DNA of 64,000 bases, from the NCBI RefSeq assembly GCF_013450295.1, contig NZ_SKBR01000002.1, positions 372,001 to 436,000 on the forward strand, read 5' to 3'. Positions 36,070 through 44,621 of this stretch are shown in pieces (positions within the stretch are counted from its first letter, which is position 1; each line of letters opens with the position of its first letter). The notes under the pieces were generated by a model. That model was given only the letters and a program-made list of their open reading frames with translations, searched no databases and had not been told where the DNA came from. The position numbers and the translations under genes were made by a program. The DNA comes from Streptomyces sp. AJS327. GTDB taxonomy: Bacteria; Actinomycetota; Actinomycetes; Streptomycetales; Streptomycetaceae.

Positions 36070-36882
36070 CCTCACCTCCAAGGTGACACAAGCTGGTTGG
36101 GCTCTAAGGCTGTTTGCTCTGGCTGTTGTTCAGGATGACTCTGCCCGGACGGCCTCACCGGGCGGCGCTTCCCTGGCGTATCGCTCGCTGGGAACCAACG
36201 CACCGGCACGGCCGATCGTTCGCCTTGACGCTACCGCGATCCGTGATCGGATGCCGCGCGCTCCGGGGGGAGGCCAGCCACCCGACAGCTGTCACCCATA
36301 GTAAACATATGGGTACTTTATGTGGCTAGGGGGTGGGCGCTTCAAATCCGGGAAGATTACGCTGAGTTGGCGGCGCGGGCCCGCTCAGGGCAGCACTCAG
36401 GACGCGGCGGAGTCAGTCTGCCCTCCTTCGGTTCGGCGCCGGGGGCGGCACGGAAGTCGATGAAAGGGTCGCTCCCCTTCAATACCCACCACGTGAAGCG
36501 TTCATGGCACCGTGTGACCGGGATTCCGTCAACGACCGAAAGCAGTCGCCTCGTTCCGTTGTGCTACCCCATGTCGTGTACGCACGGTGACGGTCGGCTG
36601 ATTACCGAGTGTCACACTTTTGGTGACGGAGCGAGAGCCCGGCCGGGATCTTCCAGGCACCGGCGAGGTGGCGGGAGCACGCCCGGCGGACGCGCGGGAC
36701 CACCGAGGCGGCCGGGAGCGGGGTGGCGGGCCGTGGCGGAGGGGCGCGGGTGCCGCGTTCCCGGCCCGGGACCCGGCCCGGAACGCGAGCCGGGGAAGCG
36801 GGCCGAGGTCGGGGCGCGCGCGGGCCGGGTGCGGGGCGGCCGATCCCGGCGGGCCCGTCGGAGCACGGCCGGAGCACGGGGA
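36070..36882. promoter_or_regulatory. Regulatory region upstream of ushX-sigH
   Basis: About 800 bp without a gene. It contains an AT-rich patch with the inverted repeat ACCCATA (36294-36300), N7, TATGGGT (36308-36314), and AT-richer sequence at about 36090-36140 and 36480-36630. In S. coelicolor this operon has several promoters, which fits the length, but I could not assign individual promoters. The stretch at 36630-36882 is GC-rich spacer behind the PLP-enzyme gene. Confidence 0.5.
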
Positions 36883-37773
36883 TCAGCCGGTGAGGACCGC
36901 CGTCACCCTGCCGCCCGCCGCGAAGGCGCCCTCCTCCGCCAGGCGCACCGTGGCCAGGAGCGCCTTCGCCGTGTAGACCCGGTCCAGCGGCGGCAGCCCG
37001 TGCCGGTGTTCGAAGTCGGCGGCGAACTCCTCCAGTTCGGGGGTGCCGCGCGCGTACCCGCCGCAGTGGAAACGGTCCTCCAGCGACCAGTCGCCGCGCT
37101 CACCACCGAAGGCCGCGCGCTGGAGTCCGCGCACCTCGGCGGTGAGGAAGTCCCCCCTGAGCACGGACACGCCGATCGCGCGCTGCCCCGGTCCGAGACC
37201 CGCGGCGAGCCCGGCGAGCGTGCCGCCCGTGCCACACGGGACGACCACCACGTCCGTCCGGCCGCGCAGCTCCCGGCCGAGGGCCGCGCACCCCTCGACC
37301 GCCAGCGCGTTGCTGCCGCCCTCCGGTACCAGGAAGACCTCCCCGAAGAGGTCGCGCAGCTCGTGGTGGTACGCGGGGTCGGCCCGGCGGCGGTAGGTGG
37401 CGCGGGAGACGAACCACAGCCGCATCCCGTCCGCCACGCACCGGGCGAGCGAGGGGTTGAGCGGGCGGTGCGCCAGCTCGTCGCCGCGTACCACCCCGAT
37501 GGTGCGCAGGCCGAGCAGCCGCCCGGCCGTGGCCGTGGCCCGCAGGTGGTTGGAGTAGGCGCCGCCGAAGGTCAGCAGGGTCTGGCTGTCCGCCCGGACG
37601 GCGGCCCGCAGGTTGGGGGCGAGTTTGCGCCATTTGTTGCCCGGCAGCTCCGGGTGGATGAGGTCGTCGCGCTTCAGCGTCAGCCGGAGGCCGCGTCGTT
37701 CGAGGGCGGGCTCGACGACCTCGGTCAGCGGCGAGGGCGGCCGGGGGGCGAGGACGTCGGGATCGCTGGGCAC
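36883..37773 (-). CDS. PLP-dependent ACC deaminase / D-cysteine desulfhydrase family protein
   Basis: 296 residues of PLP fold type II. The PLP Lys is in GNKWRK (about K47), followed by TFGGAYSNHLRATA (cofactor-ring contact) and the phosphate-binding CGTGGTLAGL. The family covers 1-aminocyclopropane-1-carboxylate deaminase and D-cysteine desulfhydrase; distinguishing residues cannot be settled by eye, and many actinobacterial members are desulfhydrases. The GTG at 37773 is chosen; the open frame upstream is Pro/Arg-rich and not conserved-looking. No operon partner. Confidence 0.85.
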   Translation of the reverse strand: MPSDPDVLAPRPPSPLTEVVEPALERRGLRLTLKRDDLIHPELPGNKWRKLAPNLRAAVRADSQTLLTFGGAYSNHLRATATAGRLLGLRTIGVVRGDELAHRPLNPSLARCVADGMRLWFVSRATYRRRADPAYHHELRDLFGEVFLVPEGGSNALAVEGCAALGRELRGRTDVVVVPCGTGGTLAGLAAGLGPGQRAIGVSVLRGDFLTAEVRGLQRAAFGGERGDWSLEDRFHCGGYARGTPELEEFAADFEHRHGLPPLDRVYTAKALLATVRLAEEGAFAAGGRVTAVLTG

Positions 37774-37868
37774 CCGTCCATTCTCGACGGGCGCCGCGTG
37801 CCCCGCCCACCGGGGAAGGCGCGGGGCCGTGGGGGCCCGGAGGCCGCCCACGGCCGCTCAGGCGCCGG

Positions 37869-38459
37869 TCACTTCAGCCGGGCGGCGATGCGTTCGCGCA
37901 TCGCGTCCATGGTGAAGCCGCGCGGGTCGGACTTCTGGTTGGTCCACTCCAGGTGGCCGATGACGGAACGCTCGTTCCACCCGTGGTGGCGGCAGAGCGC
38001 CGCGGTGGCCCGCTCGATGGCGTCGAGCTGGGCCTCGGGCCAGGGGTCCTCGCCGTCGCCGAGGTTCTCGCACTCGAAGCCGTAGAAGTGCCGGTTCCCG
38101 TCGGTGTTCCGCTCGTTGGGAGCCGGGGGACGCCGCTCGGCGATCACCGCGCGGAGCACGTCGTCGTCGCCGAGGCCCGCGTGGTTGGCCCGGCCGTGTC
38201 CGACGAGGTGGATCGTGCCGTCCTTGGTGACGCACCCGTGGGAGAGCGGCCCGGGCAGTTCGCTGTGGCCGTCGTAGATGAGGTCGACGGTGGCCTGCGA
38301 TCCGCTGGTCACCGTGTGGTGGATCATGATCCCGTTGACCCCGCCCCACGGCCCCTTGTGGTTGCGGTTGTTGTTACGCCAGTCCCGGACCTCCTTGATC
38401 GTCGCGCCCTCCTGCTGGAGCGCCGCGACGAGGGCGTTCGCGGTGATGGGTGTCGCCAT
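37869..38459 (-). CDS. N-acetylmuramoyl-L-alanine amidase (Amidase_2/PGRP fold)
   Basis: 196 residues, a single Amidase_2 domain. Zinc and catalytic features are the His pair in GIMIHHTVTSG, HFYGFECENLG, and the second zinc His in SVIGHLEWTNQKSDPRGF with the conserved Lys-x-Asp-Pro. It would cut the bond between muramic acid and L-Ala in peptidoglycan. It begins MATPITANALVAAL with no signal peptide or membrane segment, as in phage endolysins. No holin or other phage gene is nearby, so it may be exported by another route or act intracellularly. Positioned 95 nt from the PLP gene on the same strand. Confidence 0.9.
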   Translation of the reverse strand: MATPITANALVAALQQEGATIKEVRDWRNNNRNHKGPWGGVNGIMIHHTVTSGSQATVDLIYDGHSELPGPLSHGCVTKDGTIHLVGHGRANHAGLGDDDVLRAVIAERRPPAPNERNTDGNRHFYGFECENLGDGEDPWPEAQLDAIERATAALCRHHGWNERSVIGHLEWTNQKSDPRGFTMDAMRERIAARLK

Positions 38460-38887
38460 GGTGTCCCCGCTCTCTGTTCGTCCCTGTGCCTGGTCTCGCG
38501 GGCCGCGGCGCTCCGTGCGCTCCGCCGCCCGCCGTCGCTGGTCGTGGACCCGCCCGCGCCGCCGCCCGTCGCCGGTGCCGGCGGGCCGGGTGCCTCCCGG
38601 CGCGCTCGCCGTTCCTCCGCCGTTCCCCGTGCGCGGCGGCCCCGCCGTGACTCGCCGTTCCCCGGGCCGCCGTCTTCGGAGGCCGGGCCGGGGGTGCCGC
38701 GCGCCGTACGGGTGCCGGTCCGCGGGCGGTTCCCGGGGATCGACGGCGCGGCGCGCACCGGTTCCGCGGTGCGGCGCCGGTGCGGTTCCCGGGGGCGCCC
38801 GGTTCCCGGGGGCGGGTGCCCCCGGGAATCCTGGGATTGTCGTCCGAGTGCTCACGCTGCTACCGGGATCCCCGGTACGGGGCGACG
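38460..38887. other. Non-coding gap
   Basis: No gene or clear signal. It consists of reiterated GCGCC/CCCGGG-type spacer upstream of the amidase gene, with many short CCCGGG palindromes. Confidence 0.45.
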
Positions 38888-40456
38888 TCACGCGTCCTCG
38901 CCCGTACGAACGAGGAGTCGCTGAACGCAGCGGACGGTCCGGTGCGGGCGCAGTAGCACCGGGACACGTGTGCGCGCCGTGCGTACACGCTCCGAGCGCA
39001 CCAGCGCGCAGTCGTCCAGGAAGGCCCACCACTCGGCGCACGCCTCGTCCAACCGCCCCTGGGTGAGGAGGAGTTCGGCGAGTTCGGCGCGGCTGAGCGC
39101 GCGGGCCCGGCACTCGCCCTCCGACCGGGCGTGGATCGAGGCGCGCAACTCGCGGACGGCGCCCGCGCCGTCGCCCAGGGCGGTACGCACCGCGCCTGAC
39201 TGGTAGAGCAGCGCGGCGTCCTGGTAGGTCCCCATGGGCTCGCCGGTGGGGCTCTCCGGACCACCGGTCAAGTCCGCCGGGGCGCGCGCCAGTTCACGCT
39301 CGGCGCGCTGGAGCGCGTCCAGTGCGTGGTCCCGGGTGCCGCCCGCCGCCTCCGCCACCGCGAGCCCGGCGTACAGGTAGGCACGGGTGGAAGGCGCCGT
39401 CCTGGCGGGCGCGACGGCGCACGCCGACTCGGCGAGCGCCAGGCTCTGCCGGTGGTGGCCCAGTTCGTGTGCCTGCGTGCTGAGCGCCCGGCGGATCAGG
39501 GCGACGCCCTCCCGGTCGTCCGCCTCCCCGGCCAGCTCGTCGGCGGTGAGGAACGCCCGCTGTGCCAGGCCGTGCCGCTGCTCGTCGGCGTAGACCCGGG
39601 CCAGCAGGAAGCTCAACCGGGCGGTACCGGCCAGCAGTTGGCGATGGTGCGTGCCCTCGCCGCCGCACCGCAGGGTGCGCACCAGCCCGGACAGGTAGGC
39701 GGCCAGCGGGGTGCGTACCGGGCCGCCGCCGTGCCGGTCGGTCTGGAGCGCGAAGAACCGCGCGTGCTCGCGTACCGAGGCCACGTCCACCGCGCTGGTG
39801 CGGGCCAACGGCCGGCCTCCGTACGCGGGTTGGGGCAGCCGGGCCGGTGTGGCGTCCTGGGTGCCGGGAGCCGCCGGGCCGGGCTCCGGCTTCGCCTCGG
39901 GCTTCGGTCGCGGCGCGGAGGCGAGGGCCAGCCGGTAGGGCGCGGGCGGTGGGGAGTCGGCGCGTGGCGGGCCGATCACCGGTGCCGTCAGCCAGGCGAG
40001 CCGGTCGGTGGGGAGCGACGACGTTCCGGGCGCCGCCCCGGCGCGCGGGGCGCGGTGGCGGGGGTGCTCCACGGCGGTCTCGACGTCCGGGGCGGGTCCG
40101 GGGAGTTCGGCTCCCTCGGCGGGGGGTCCGCCGCTGTGCTCGGGCTCCGGTCCGGGGCCACCCATGCCGATGTCGGTGACGTGGACCGGGCGGCCCAGGC
40201 GGCGGGACAGCGCCTCGGCGATGAGGGCTCGTACGCGCGGCTCGGGGCGGCTCCCCCGGAGCCAGTGCGCGACGGACGTCCGGTCGTACCGACGCCGTAG
40301 GCCGGCCTCGACGCCGGATACGGCGATGGCACGAGCGAACGCTTCCTGTGTCCACTCGCATTCGGTCAACAGCGCGCGGAGGCTGTGGTTCGGGGTGCGG
40401 GCGCGAGCGCCGTCGCCTGGGTGCCGGGCCGCGCTGGTGTGGCTACCGGGGCGCAT
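38888..40456 (-). CDS. HTH-TPR regulator, NsdA-like architecture (leftward)
   Basis: 522 residues. An N-terminal Xre-like helix-turn-helix (about 25-95: LRALLTECEWTQEAFARAI, YDRTSVAHWLRGSRPEPRVRALIAEALSRRLGRPV, VTDIGMG) is followed by a disordered Pro/Ala-rich linker (about 100-210) and a helical TPR-like domain to the end. This is the layout of the streptomycete NsdA/NsdB-type developmental regulators. Its HTH is clearly related to the divergent gene at 40675: both have H-W/V-A-x-WL-(R/K)G-x-RP and end in DIGMG. The start ATG at 40456 is the first in a long frame. The target genes are unknown. Confidence 0.8.
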   Translation of the reverse strand: MRPGSHTSAARHPGDGARARTPNHSLRALLTECEWTQEAFARAIAVSGVEAGLRRRYDRTSVAHWLRGSRPEPRVRALIAEALSRRLGRPVHVTDIGMGGPGPEPEHSGGPPAEGAELPGPAPDVETAVEHPRHRAPRAGAAPGTSSLPTDRLAWLTAPVIGPPRADSPPPAPYRLALASAPRPKPEAKPEPGPAAPGTQDATPARLPQPAYGGRPLARTSAVDVASVREHARFFALQTDRHGGGPVRTPLAAYLSGLVRTLRCGGEGTHHRQLLAGTARLSFLLARVYADEQRHGLAQRAFLTADELAGEADDREGVALIRRALSTQAHELGHHRQSLALAESACAVAPARTAPSTRAYLYAGLAVAEAAGGTRDHALDALQRAERELARAPADLTGGPESPTGEPMGTYQDAALLYQSGAVRTALGDGAGAVRELRASIHARSEGECRARALSRAELAELLLTQGRLDEACAEWWAFLDDCALVRSERVRTARTRVPVLLRPHRTVRCVQRLLVRTGEDA

Positions 40457-40607
40457 GGTGAGTGGTGATGCGGAATCGGAGCGGGTCGTTCACGGGGGTG
40501 GTCCTCCCTGGGGGATACGAGCATGCTGTTGCTTACTGAGCGTTTCCACCCAACCGCAGCCGAACGGCGGCGGGAACATGTGTCGGAGGGCCCGCGCTGG
40601 TGCGCTT

Positions 40608-40624
40608 TTCACACCCCGTGTGAA
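40608..40624. promoter_or_regulatory. Perfect palindrome between two divergent HTH-TPR genes
   Basis: TTCACAC-CCC-GTGTGAA, a 7-3-7 perfect inverted repeat, 51 nt upstream of the rightward ATG. TACTCT at 40636-40641 could be the -10 of the rightward gene, placing the palindrome over the -35 region. It is a likely operator (inference). Confidence 0.6.
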
Positions 40625-40674
40625 GGGATCTCGGTTACTCTGCGAGCACACGAGATGAACGACCGGAGGGCGGC

Positions 40675-42015
40675 ATGGAGCCCAACAGTCAACTGGACGC
40701 GGTCCTTGACCAGTCCGGAATCTCCCGGGCGGGACTCGCCACCCGCGTCAATCGCCTGGGCAAGGAAGCAGGGATAACCCTGCGTTACGACCACACCGCC
40801 GTTGCCCGGTGGCTCAAAGGGCAGCGTCCGCGGGGCCGGGTACCGGAGCTGGTCTGCGAGGTGCTGGGCGGCCGCCTGGGCCGCACCCTCACTCTCAGCG
40901 ACATCGGTATGGGCGCCCCACCGGCCGCCCCCGCACCCAACGGAGCCGAAGAGGAAGAACCGGAGCGCTTCGTCGAACGAGCCGCCGCGCTCTGGCGGAT
41001 GGACCAGTTACATCCCGAGGGCCCCGGCCCGCCCCTGCTCGGCGGCTCGGCCGCCATCGAACCGGTCTGGGAGTGGGAGAACCCCCCGGACGACCCGGAC
41101 GTCGCCCACCGGGGCAGCCTGCGGGTGACCGAGAACCACGTCGCCGTGCTGCACGCCGCGCGCGGCCACTACGAGCAGCTGTACCGGAACGCCGGCGGGG
41201 TCGCGACCCGGCCCCGCATCGCGGGCTTCCTCACCGGTCAGGTCGCACCCCTGCTGCGCGGCGGCTACGACGCGGCCATGGGCCGCGAACTGTGCCGCGC
41301 CGTGGGCTCGTTGGCCGCCGTGAGCGGAATCTGCGCCTACGACACCGACGCGCAGGGACTGGCCCAGCGCTACTTCCACCAGGCGCTGCGGCTGGCGAAG
41401 GCGTCCGGGGACCGGCTGTTCGGCGGGTACGTGGTGGCGCTGCTCGTCAACCAGGCGTTGTTCCTGGGCGAGAACCGGCGCGCCATCGCCTGCGCCGAGG
41501 CGGTGCTGCGCACCGCGCGCGCCAGCCCGGCCCTGGCCACCGACCTGTACGCGATGCAGGCCACCGCGTACGCCCGGCTCGGTGACCGGCGCGCGGCCTA
41601 CGACCGTATGCGCGAGGCCGAACGCGCCTCGGAACGCATCCGTCCCGAGGAGGAGCCGGAGGAGATCGGATACGTCCAACCCGGCCTGGCCGAGGTGCGG
41701 TTGGCGGAGGCGCTGCTCGTGCTCGGCGAACTCGACGCCGCCGGGCGGTACGCGCGGGAGGCGGCCTGCGCCCCCGCGCACACGCGGGGACGGGTGAACC
41801 GGCTCGCCACCCTCACGGACGTCGAACTCCGCAGTGACCAGCCCGAGCGCGCCGCCGAGGCGGCGGCCGAGATGGTCAGCGTCGCGCAGGGCATCGAGTC
41901 GCAGCGGTTACGGGAGCGGATGCGGGACGTGCGGGACCGCCTCCTGCTGCGCCCCGGAGCCCCGGCGGCCGAGGCGGCCCGGCTGATCGAGGAGGCGCTG
42001 CGCGTCCCCCTCTGA
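40675..42015 (+). CDS. HTH-TPR regulator, NsdA-like architecture (rightward)
   Basis: 446 residues. An N-terminal HTH (about 1-78: LDQSGISRAGLATRVNRLG, YDHTAVARWLKGQRPRGRVPELVCEVLGGRLGR) is followed by a TPR-like helical domain (about 150-440). It is paralogous to the leftward gene but lacks its long Pro-rich linker. GGAGGGCGGC before the ATG fixes the start. Two leucines are coded by TTA (41008-41010 and 41908-41910), so full translation should need the bldA tRNA, as for many late-growth regulators. Functions in antibiotic or developmental control are plausible by family only. Confidence 0.82.
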   Translation: MEPNSQLDAVLDQSGISRAGLATRVNRLGKEAGITLRYDHTAVARWLKGQRPRGRVPELVCEVLGGRLGRTLTLSDIGMGAPPAAPAPNGAEEEEPERFVERAAALWRMDQLHPEGPGPPLLGGSAAIEPVWEWENPPDDPDVAHRGSLRVTENHVAVLHAARGHYEQLYRNAGGVATRPRIAGFLTGQVAPLLRGGYDAAMGRELCRAVGSLAAVSGICAYDTDAQGLAQRYFHQALRLAKASGDRLFGGYVVALLVNQALFLGENRRAIACAEAVLRTARASPALATDLYAMQATAYARLGDRRAAYDRMREAERASERIRPEEEPEEIGYVQPGLAEVRLAEALLVLGELDAAGRYAREAACAPAHTRGRVNRLATLTDVELRSDQPERAAEAAAEMVSVAQGIESQRLRERMRDVRDRLLLRPGAPAAEAARLIEEALRVPL

Positions 42016-42075
42016 GCGGGGCGCGGCACCATACTGGGATGTGCCCAAACCCTCCGTCCGGAAGGGGGCACACAC

Positions 42076-42606
42076 GTGCGATGGAAGAGCTTGGGTGAGC
42101 ACACCGTGTACGAGAACCCGTGGTTACAGGTGAACCTCGCGGACGTGGAACTGCCGGACGGCAGACACCTTGATCACTACCTGCTTCGGGTCCGCCCGGT
42201 GGCGATGGCCACCGCCCTGAACGACCGCAACGAGGTGCTGCTGCTCTGGCGGCACCGGTTCATCACCGACAGCTGGGGGTGGGAGCTGGCCGCCGGGGTG
42301 GTCGAGGACGGCGAGGAACTGGCCGCGGCGGCGGCGCGCGAGATGCTGGAGGAGACCGGGTGGCGGCCCGGCCCCCTGCGCCACCTCATGACGGTGGAAC
42401 CGGCCAACGGACTCACCGACGCGCGCCACCACATCTACTGGGCGACGGGTGCGGAGCACGTCGGCGAGCCCGAGGACGCCTTCGAGTCGGACCGCAGGGA
42501 GTGGGTTCCGCTGAAGGAGACCCCGGACCTCATCGCCCGGGGCGAGGTGCCCGCCGCCAACACCGCCGCCGCCCTGCTGATGCTCTACCGGCTCCGGTTC
42601 GGCTGA
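42076..42606 (+). CDS. Nudix hydrolase
   Basis: 176 residues. The Nudix box is complete: GVVEDGEELAAAAAREMLEE continuing TGW (about residues 75-97), following the G-x5-E-x7-REUxEExGU pattern. The surrounding sequence (VNLADVELPDGRHLDHYLLRV before it, MTVEPANGLTDARHHIYWA after it) resembles the ADP-ribose-pyrophosphatase branch. Substrate not determined. Codon 17 is TTA (42124-42126), pointing to bldA dependence, like the regulator ending 60 nt upstream. The start GTG at 42076 gives MRWKSLGEHTVYENPW. Confidence 0.9.
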   Translation: MRWKSLGEHTVYENPWLQVNLADVELPDGRHLDHYLLRVRPVAMATALNDRNEVLLLWRHRFITDSWGWELAAGVVEDGEELAAAAAREMLEETGWRPGPLRHLMTVEPANGLTDARHHIYWATGAEHVGEPEDAFESDRREWVPLKETPDLIARGEVPAANTAAALLMLYRLRFG

Positions 42607-42636
42607 GCCGGGGGCCCGGCCGGGCCGGGCTCCGGC

Positions 42637-42870
42637 TCAGTTCCGCAGGAAGCCGTCGCCGTGCTGGGCGATGTGCGACTCCAGCTCGGACAGCGCCCGC
42701 TGCACCTCCTGCGGCGACCCGCTCCCACGCTGCTCGGCGTAGTACGCCGCGCCGAGCTTGCGGAGCAGGTCCTTTCCGGCGCGCTCGGCCTGGACCTCGC
42801 CCACCTTCTCCTTGCCCTGCGTGAGAGCGCTCTGCGCCTGTTCCTTCGCCCGGTCGAGAAAGCCTGCCAT
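42637..42870 (-). CDS. Small helical protein of unknown function
   Basis: 77 residues starting MAGFLDRAKEQAQSAL. Highly charged, predicted helical, with a possible coiled coil over residues 5-60, no Cys and no membrane segment. It resembles short conserved actinobacterial proteins without assigned function. Upstream of the ATG on its strand, GGAGGCAGG is a good RBS. It is convergent with the Nudix gene. Confidence 0.75.
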   Translation of the reverse strand: MAGFLDRAKEQAQSALTQGKEKVGEVQAERAGKDLLRKLGAAYYAEQRGSGSPQEVQRALSELESHIAQHGDGFLRN

Positions 42871-43437
42871 CGTCCTGCCTCCTGGTGCGCTCGGTGGGAG
42901 GGCGGGTGCCGCCCGCCGCTCCCGGTGGTTCTCCGGCCGGCCTCCGGCGGCCACGATTCCGCGGGTGGCCGACGGGCGGACGGAGTCGCCGTGTTCGGCG
43001 TGGCCCGGCTCGCGGGGTGCTCGCCCTGGCCACGCGTGCGGTGTGCGTGGGGAGTTGGCGGACGGTGACCCCGGACGCGCCCCGGCCCGGAGACCCCCGG
43101 TCCTCAGCGCGCTCCGCGGCTCCGGCCCCGACACCCCACCCGCGTTCCCGTACTGCCGTCAACGTACCGGGAGAGCGGCGTGTTCCCCGGAGCCCGCGAT
43201 CCCGCCCGGCCCACCGGTCCGCCTCGTGGCCCGTCCGCGTGGGGGCCGCGCGCCCGGGCCCGGCGCCCCCGGCCCCCTCGCGACCGCCGCCGGAAAGGGC
43301 CCGGAAGGGGCACGGGGAGGCACGGGGAGGGCATGGAGAGAAGTACAGGGAGGGCGCCGAGCGGGCCGGGGCGGCAAGCGGGGGCCACGGAGCGGACGGC
43401 GTTTCCCCGCACGCGGGCGCCGCCCTACCGTGCGGGG
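42871..43437. other. Non-coding gap with short tandem repeat
   Basis: No gene. GGCACGGGGA occurs twice in tandem (about 43318-43337) in a purine-rich stretch. TACCGT at 43426-43431, 6 nt before the GTG of the next gene, is a probable -10 box. Confidence 0.45.
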
Positions 43438-44424
43438 GTGAACGCATCCCCCGACACCCCCCGCCCCTCCGGTTCCCCCGGTGGCTCCAGCGGCTCCGGT
43501 GCGCCGCGCGCCCCCGACGTCACCGCTGCCCCCGGGGCGTCCGGACCGTCCGGGGCGCCCGGAACTGGGGACGCCTCCGGGGGAGCGGGCCGGGGCGGGG
43601 CGCTGACCGGCACCGGGCTGGTGATCGCCAGCGCGCTGTCGTTGCAGTTCGGCTCCGCCGTCGCCGCGTTGCTCTTCCCACGTGCCGGGGCGATGGGCAT
43701 GGTGGCGCTGCGGATCGTCTTCTCGGCGCTGTTGATGCTGGCGATCTGCCGGCCCTCGCTCCGTGGCCACCAGCGGGCCGACTGGGGGAGCGCGATCGGG
43801 CTGGGCGTCGCGCTGGCCGCCATGAACTCCCTCTTCTACCAGGCGATCGACCGGATCCCGCTGGGTGCCGCCGTCACCCTGGAGCTGCTCGGACCGCTGG
43901 TGCTGTCCGTCGTCGTCTCCCGGCGCCCGCTGAGCCTGCTCTGGGCGGCCCTGGCGCTGGGCGGAGTGGGGCTGCTGAGCGGGGGACTGGACCGGCTCGA
44001 CCCGGCCGGTACCGCCTTCGCGCTCGCGGCGGGCGGCATGTGGGCCGGGTACATCGTCTTCAACGCGCGTGCCGGGGCCCGGTTCCCCGGGGTGGACGGC
44101 CTGGCGCTGGCGCTCGGGGTGGCGGCGGTGCTGACCGCGCCGCTGGGGGTGGTGAGTGCCGGTACCGCCCTGTTCGACCCGCTGACGCTGGCGCTCGGCG
44201 CCGTCGTCGCGGTGCTGTCCTCCGGACTCCCCTACACCCTGGAGCTGTTCGCGCTGCGCAGGCTCCCGAAGGAGACCTTCGCGCTCCTCATGAGCCTGAT
44301 GCCGGTGGCCGCCTCGCTCGCGGGCTTCGCCGTCCTCGGGCAGCGCCTGGGCTGGGTGGAGCTGCTGGCCATCGTGCTGGTGATCCTGGCCAGCATGGGC
44401 GCGGTCCGCACCGGCCGCCGCTGA
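43438..44424 (+). CDS. EamA/RhtA-like exporter
   Basis: 328 residues. After a Pro/Ser/Gly-rich, probably disordered cytoplasmic arm of about 55 residues come ten membrane helices in two EamA halves. The second half has LPYTLELFALRRLPKETFALLMSLMP, typical of RhtA-type threonine/homoserine exporters of the DMT superfamily. The substrate is uncertain. The GTG at 43438 lies 6 nt after TACCGT, so the transcript is probably leaderless. It stands alone. Confidence 0.87.
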   Translation: MNASPDTPRPSGSPGGSSGSGAPRAPDVTAAPGASGPSGAPGTGDASGGAGRGGALTGTGLVIASALSLQFGSAVAALLFPRAGAMGMVALRIVFSALLMLAICRPSLRGHQRADWGSAIGLGVALAAMNSLFYQAIDRIPLGAAVTLELLGPLVLSVVVSRRPLSLLWAALALGGVGLLSGGLDRLDPAGTAFALAAGGMWAGYIVFNARAGARFPGVDGLALALGVAAVLTAPLGVVSAGTALFDPLTLALGAVVAVLSSGLPYTLELFALRRLPKETFALLMSLMPVAASLAGFAVLGQRLGWVELLAIVLVILASMGAVRTGRR

Positions 44425-44621
44425 GTCCCGCCGAGCGCCCGCCCGCCCGTCACGGAAGGGCGGACCGCGCCCCGGCCCCCCGCGTACGCCCGCGCGGGGG
44501 CCGGCCCGCCCGGACTCTCTCGGCTGACCCGGGAGGTGCCCGCGTACGCCCGCCGCGGGCGTCGGGACGTCCCCCCCGACCGCCGGCGAAGCGTCCGCCA
44601 GGGGCCGCCTAAGCTGGGCGG

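Noticed and set aside
40557..40674. Small plus-strand frame overlapping the HTH-TPR promoter region
   Set aside because: No RBS, and it overlaps the palindrome and probable -10; it is better explained as regulatory DNA.
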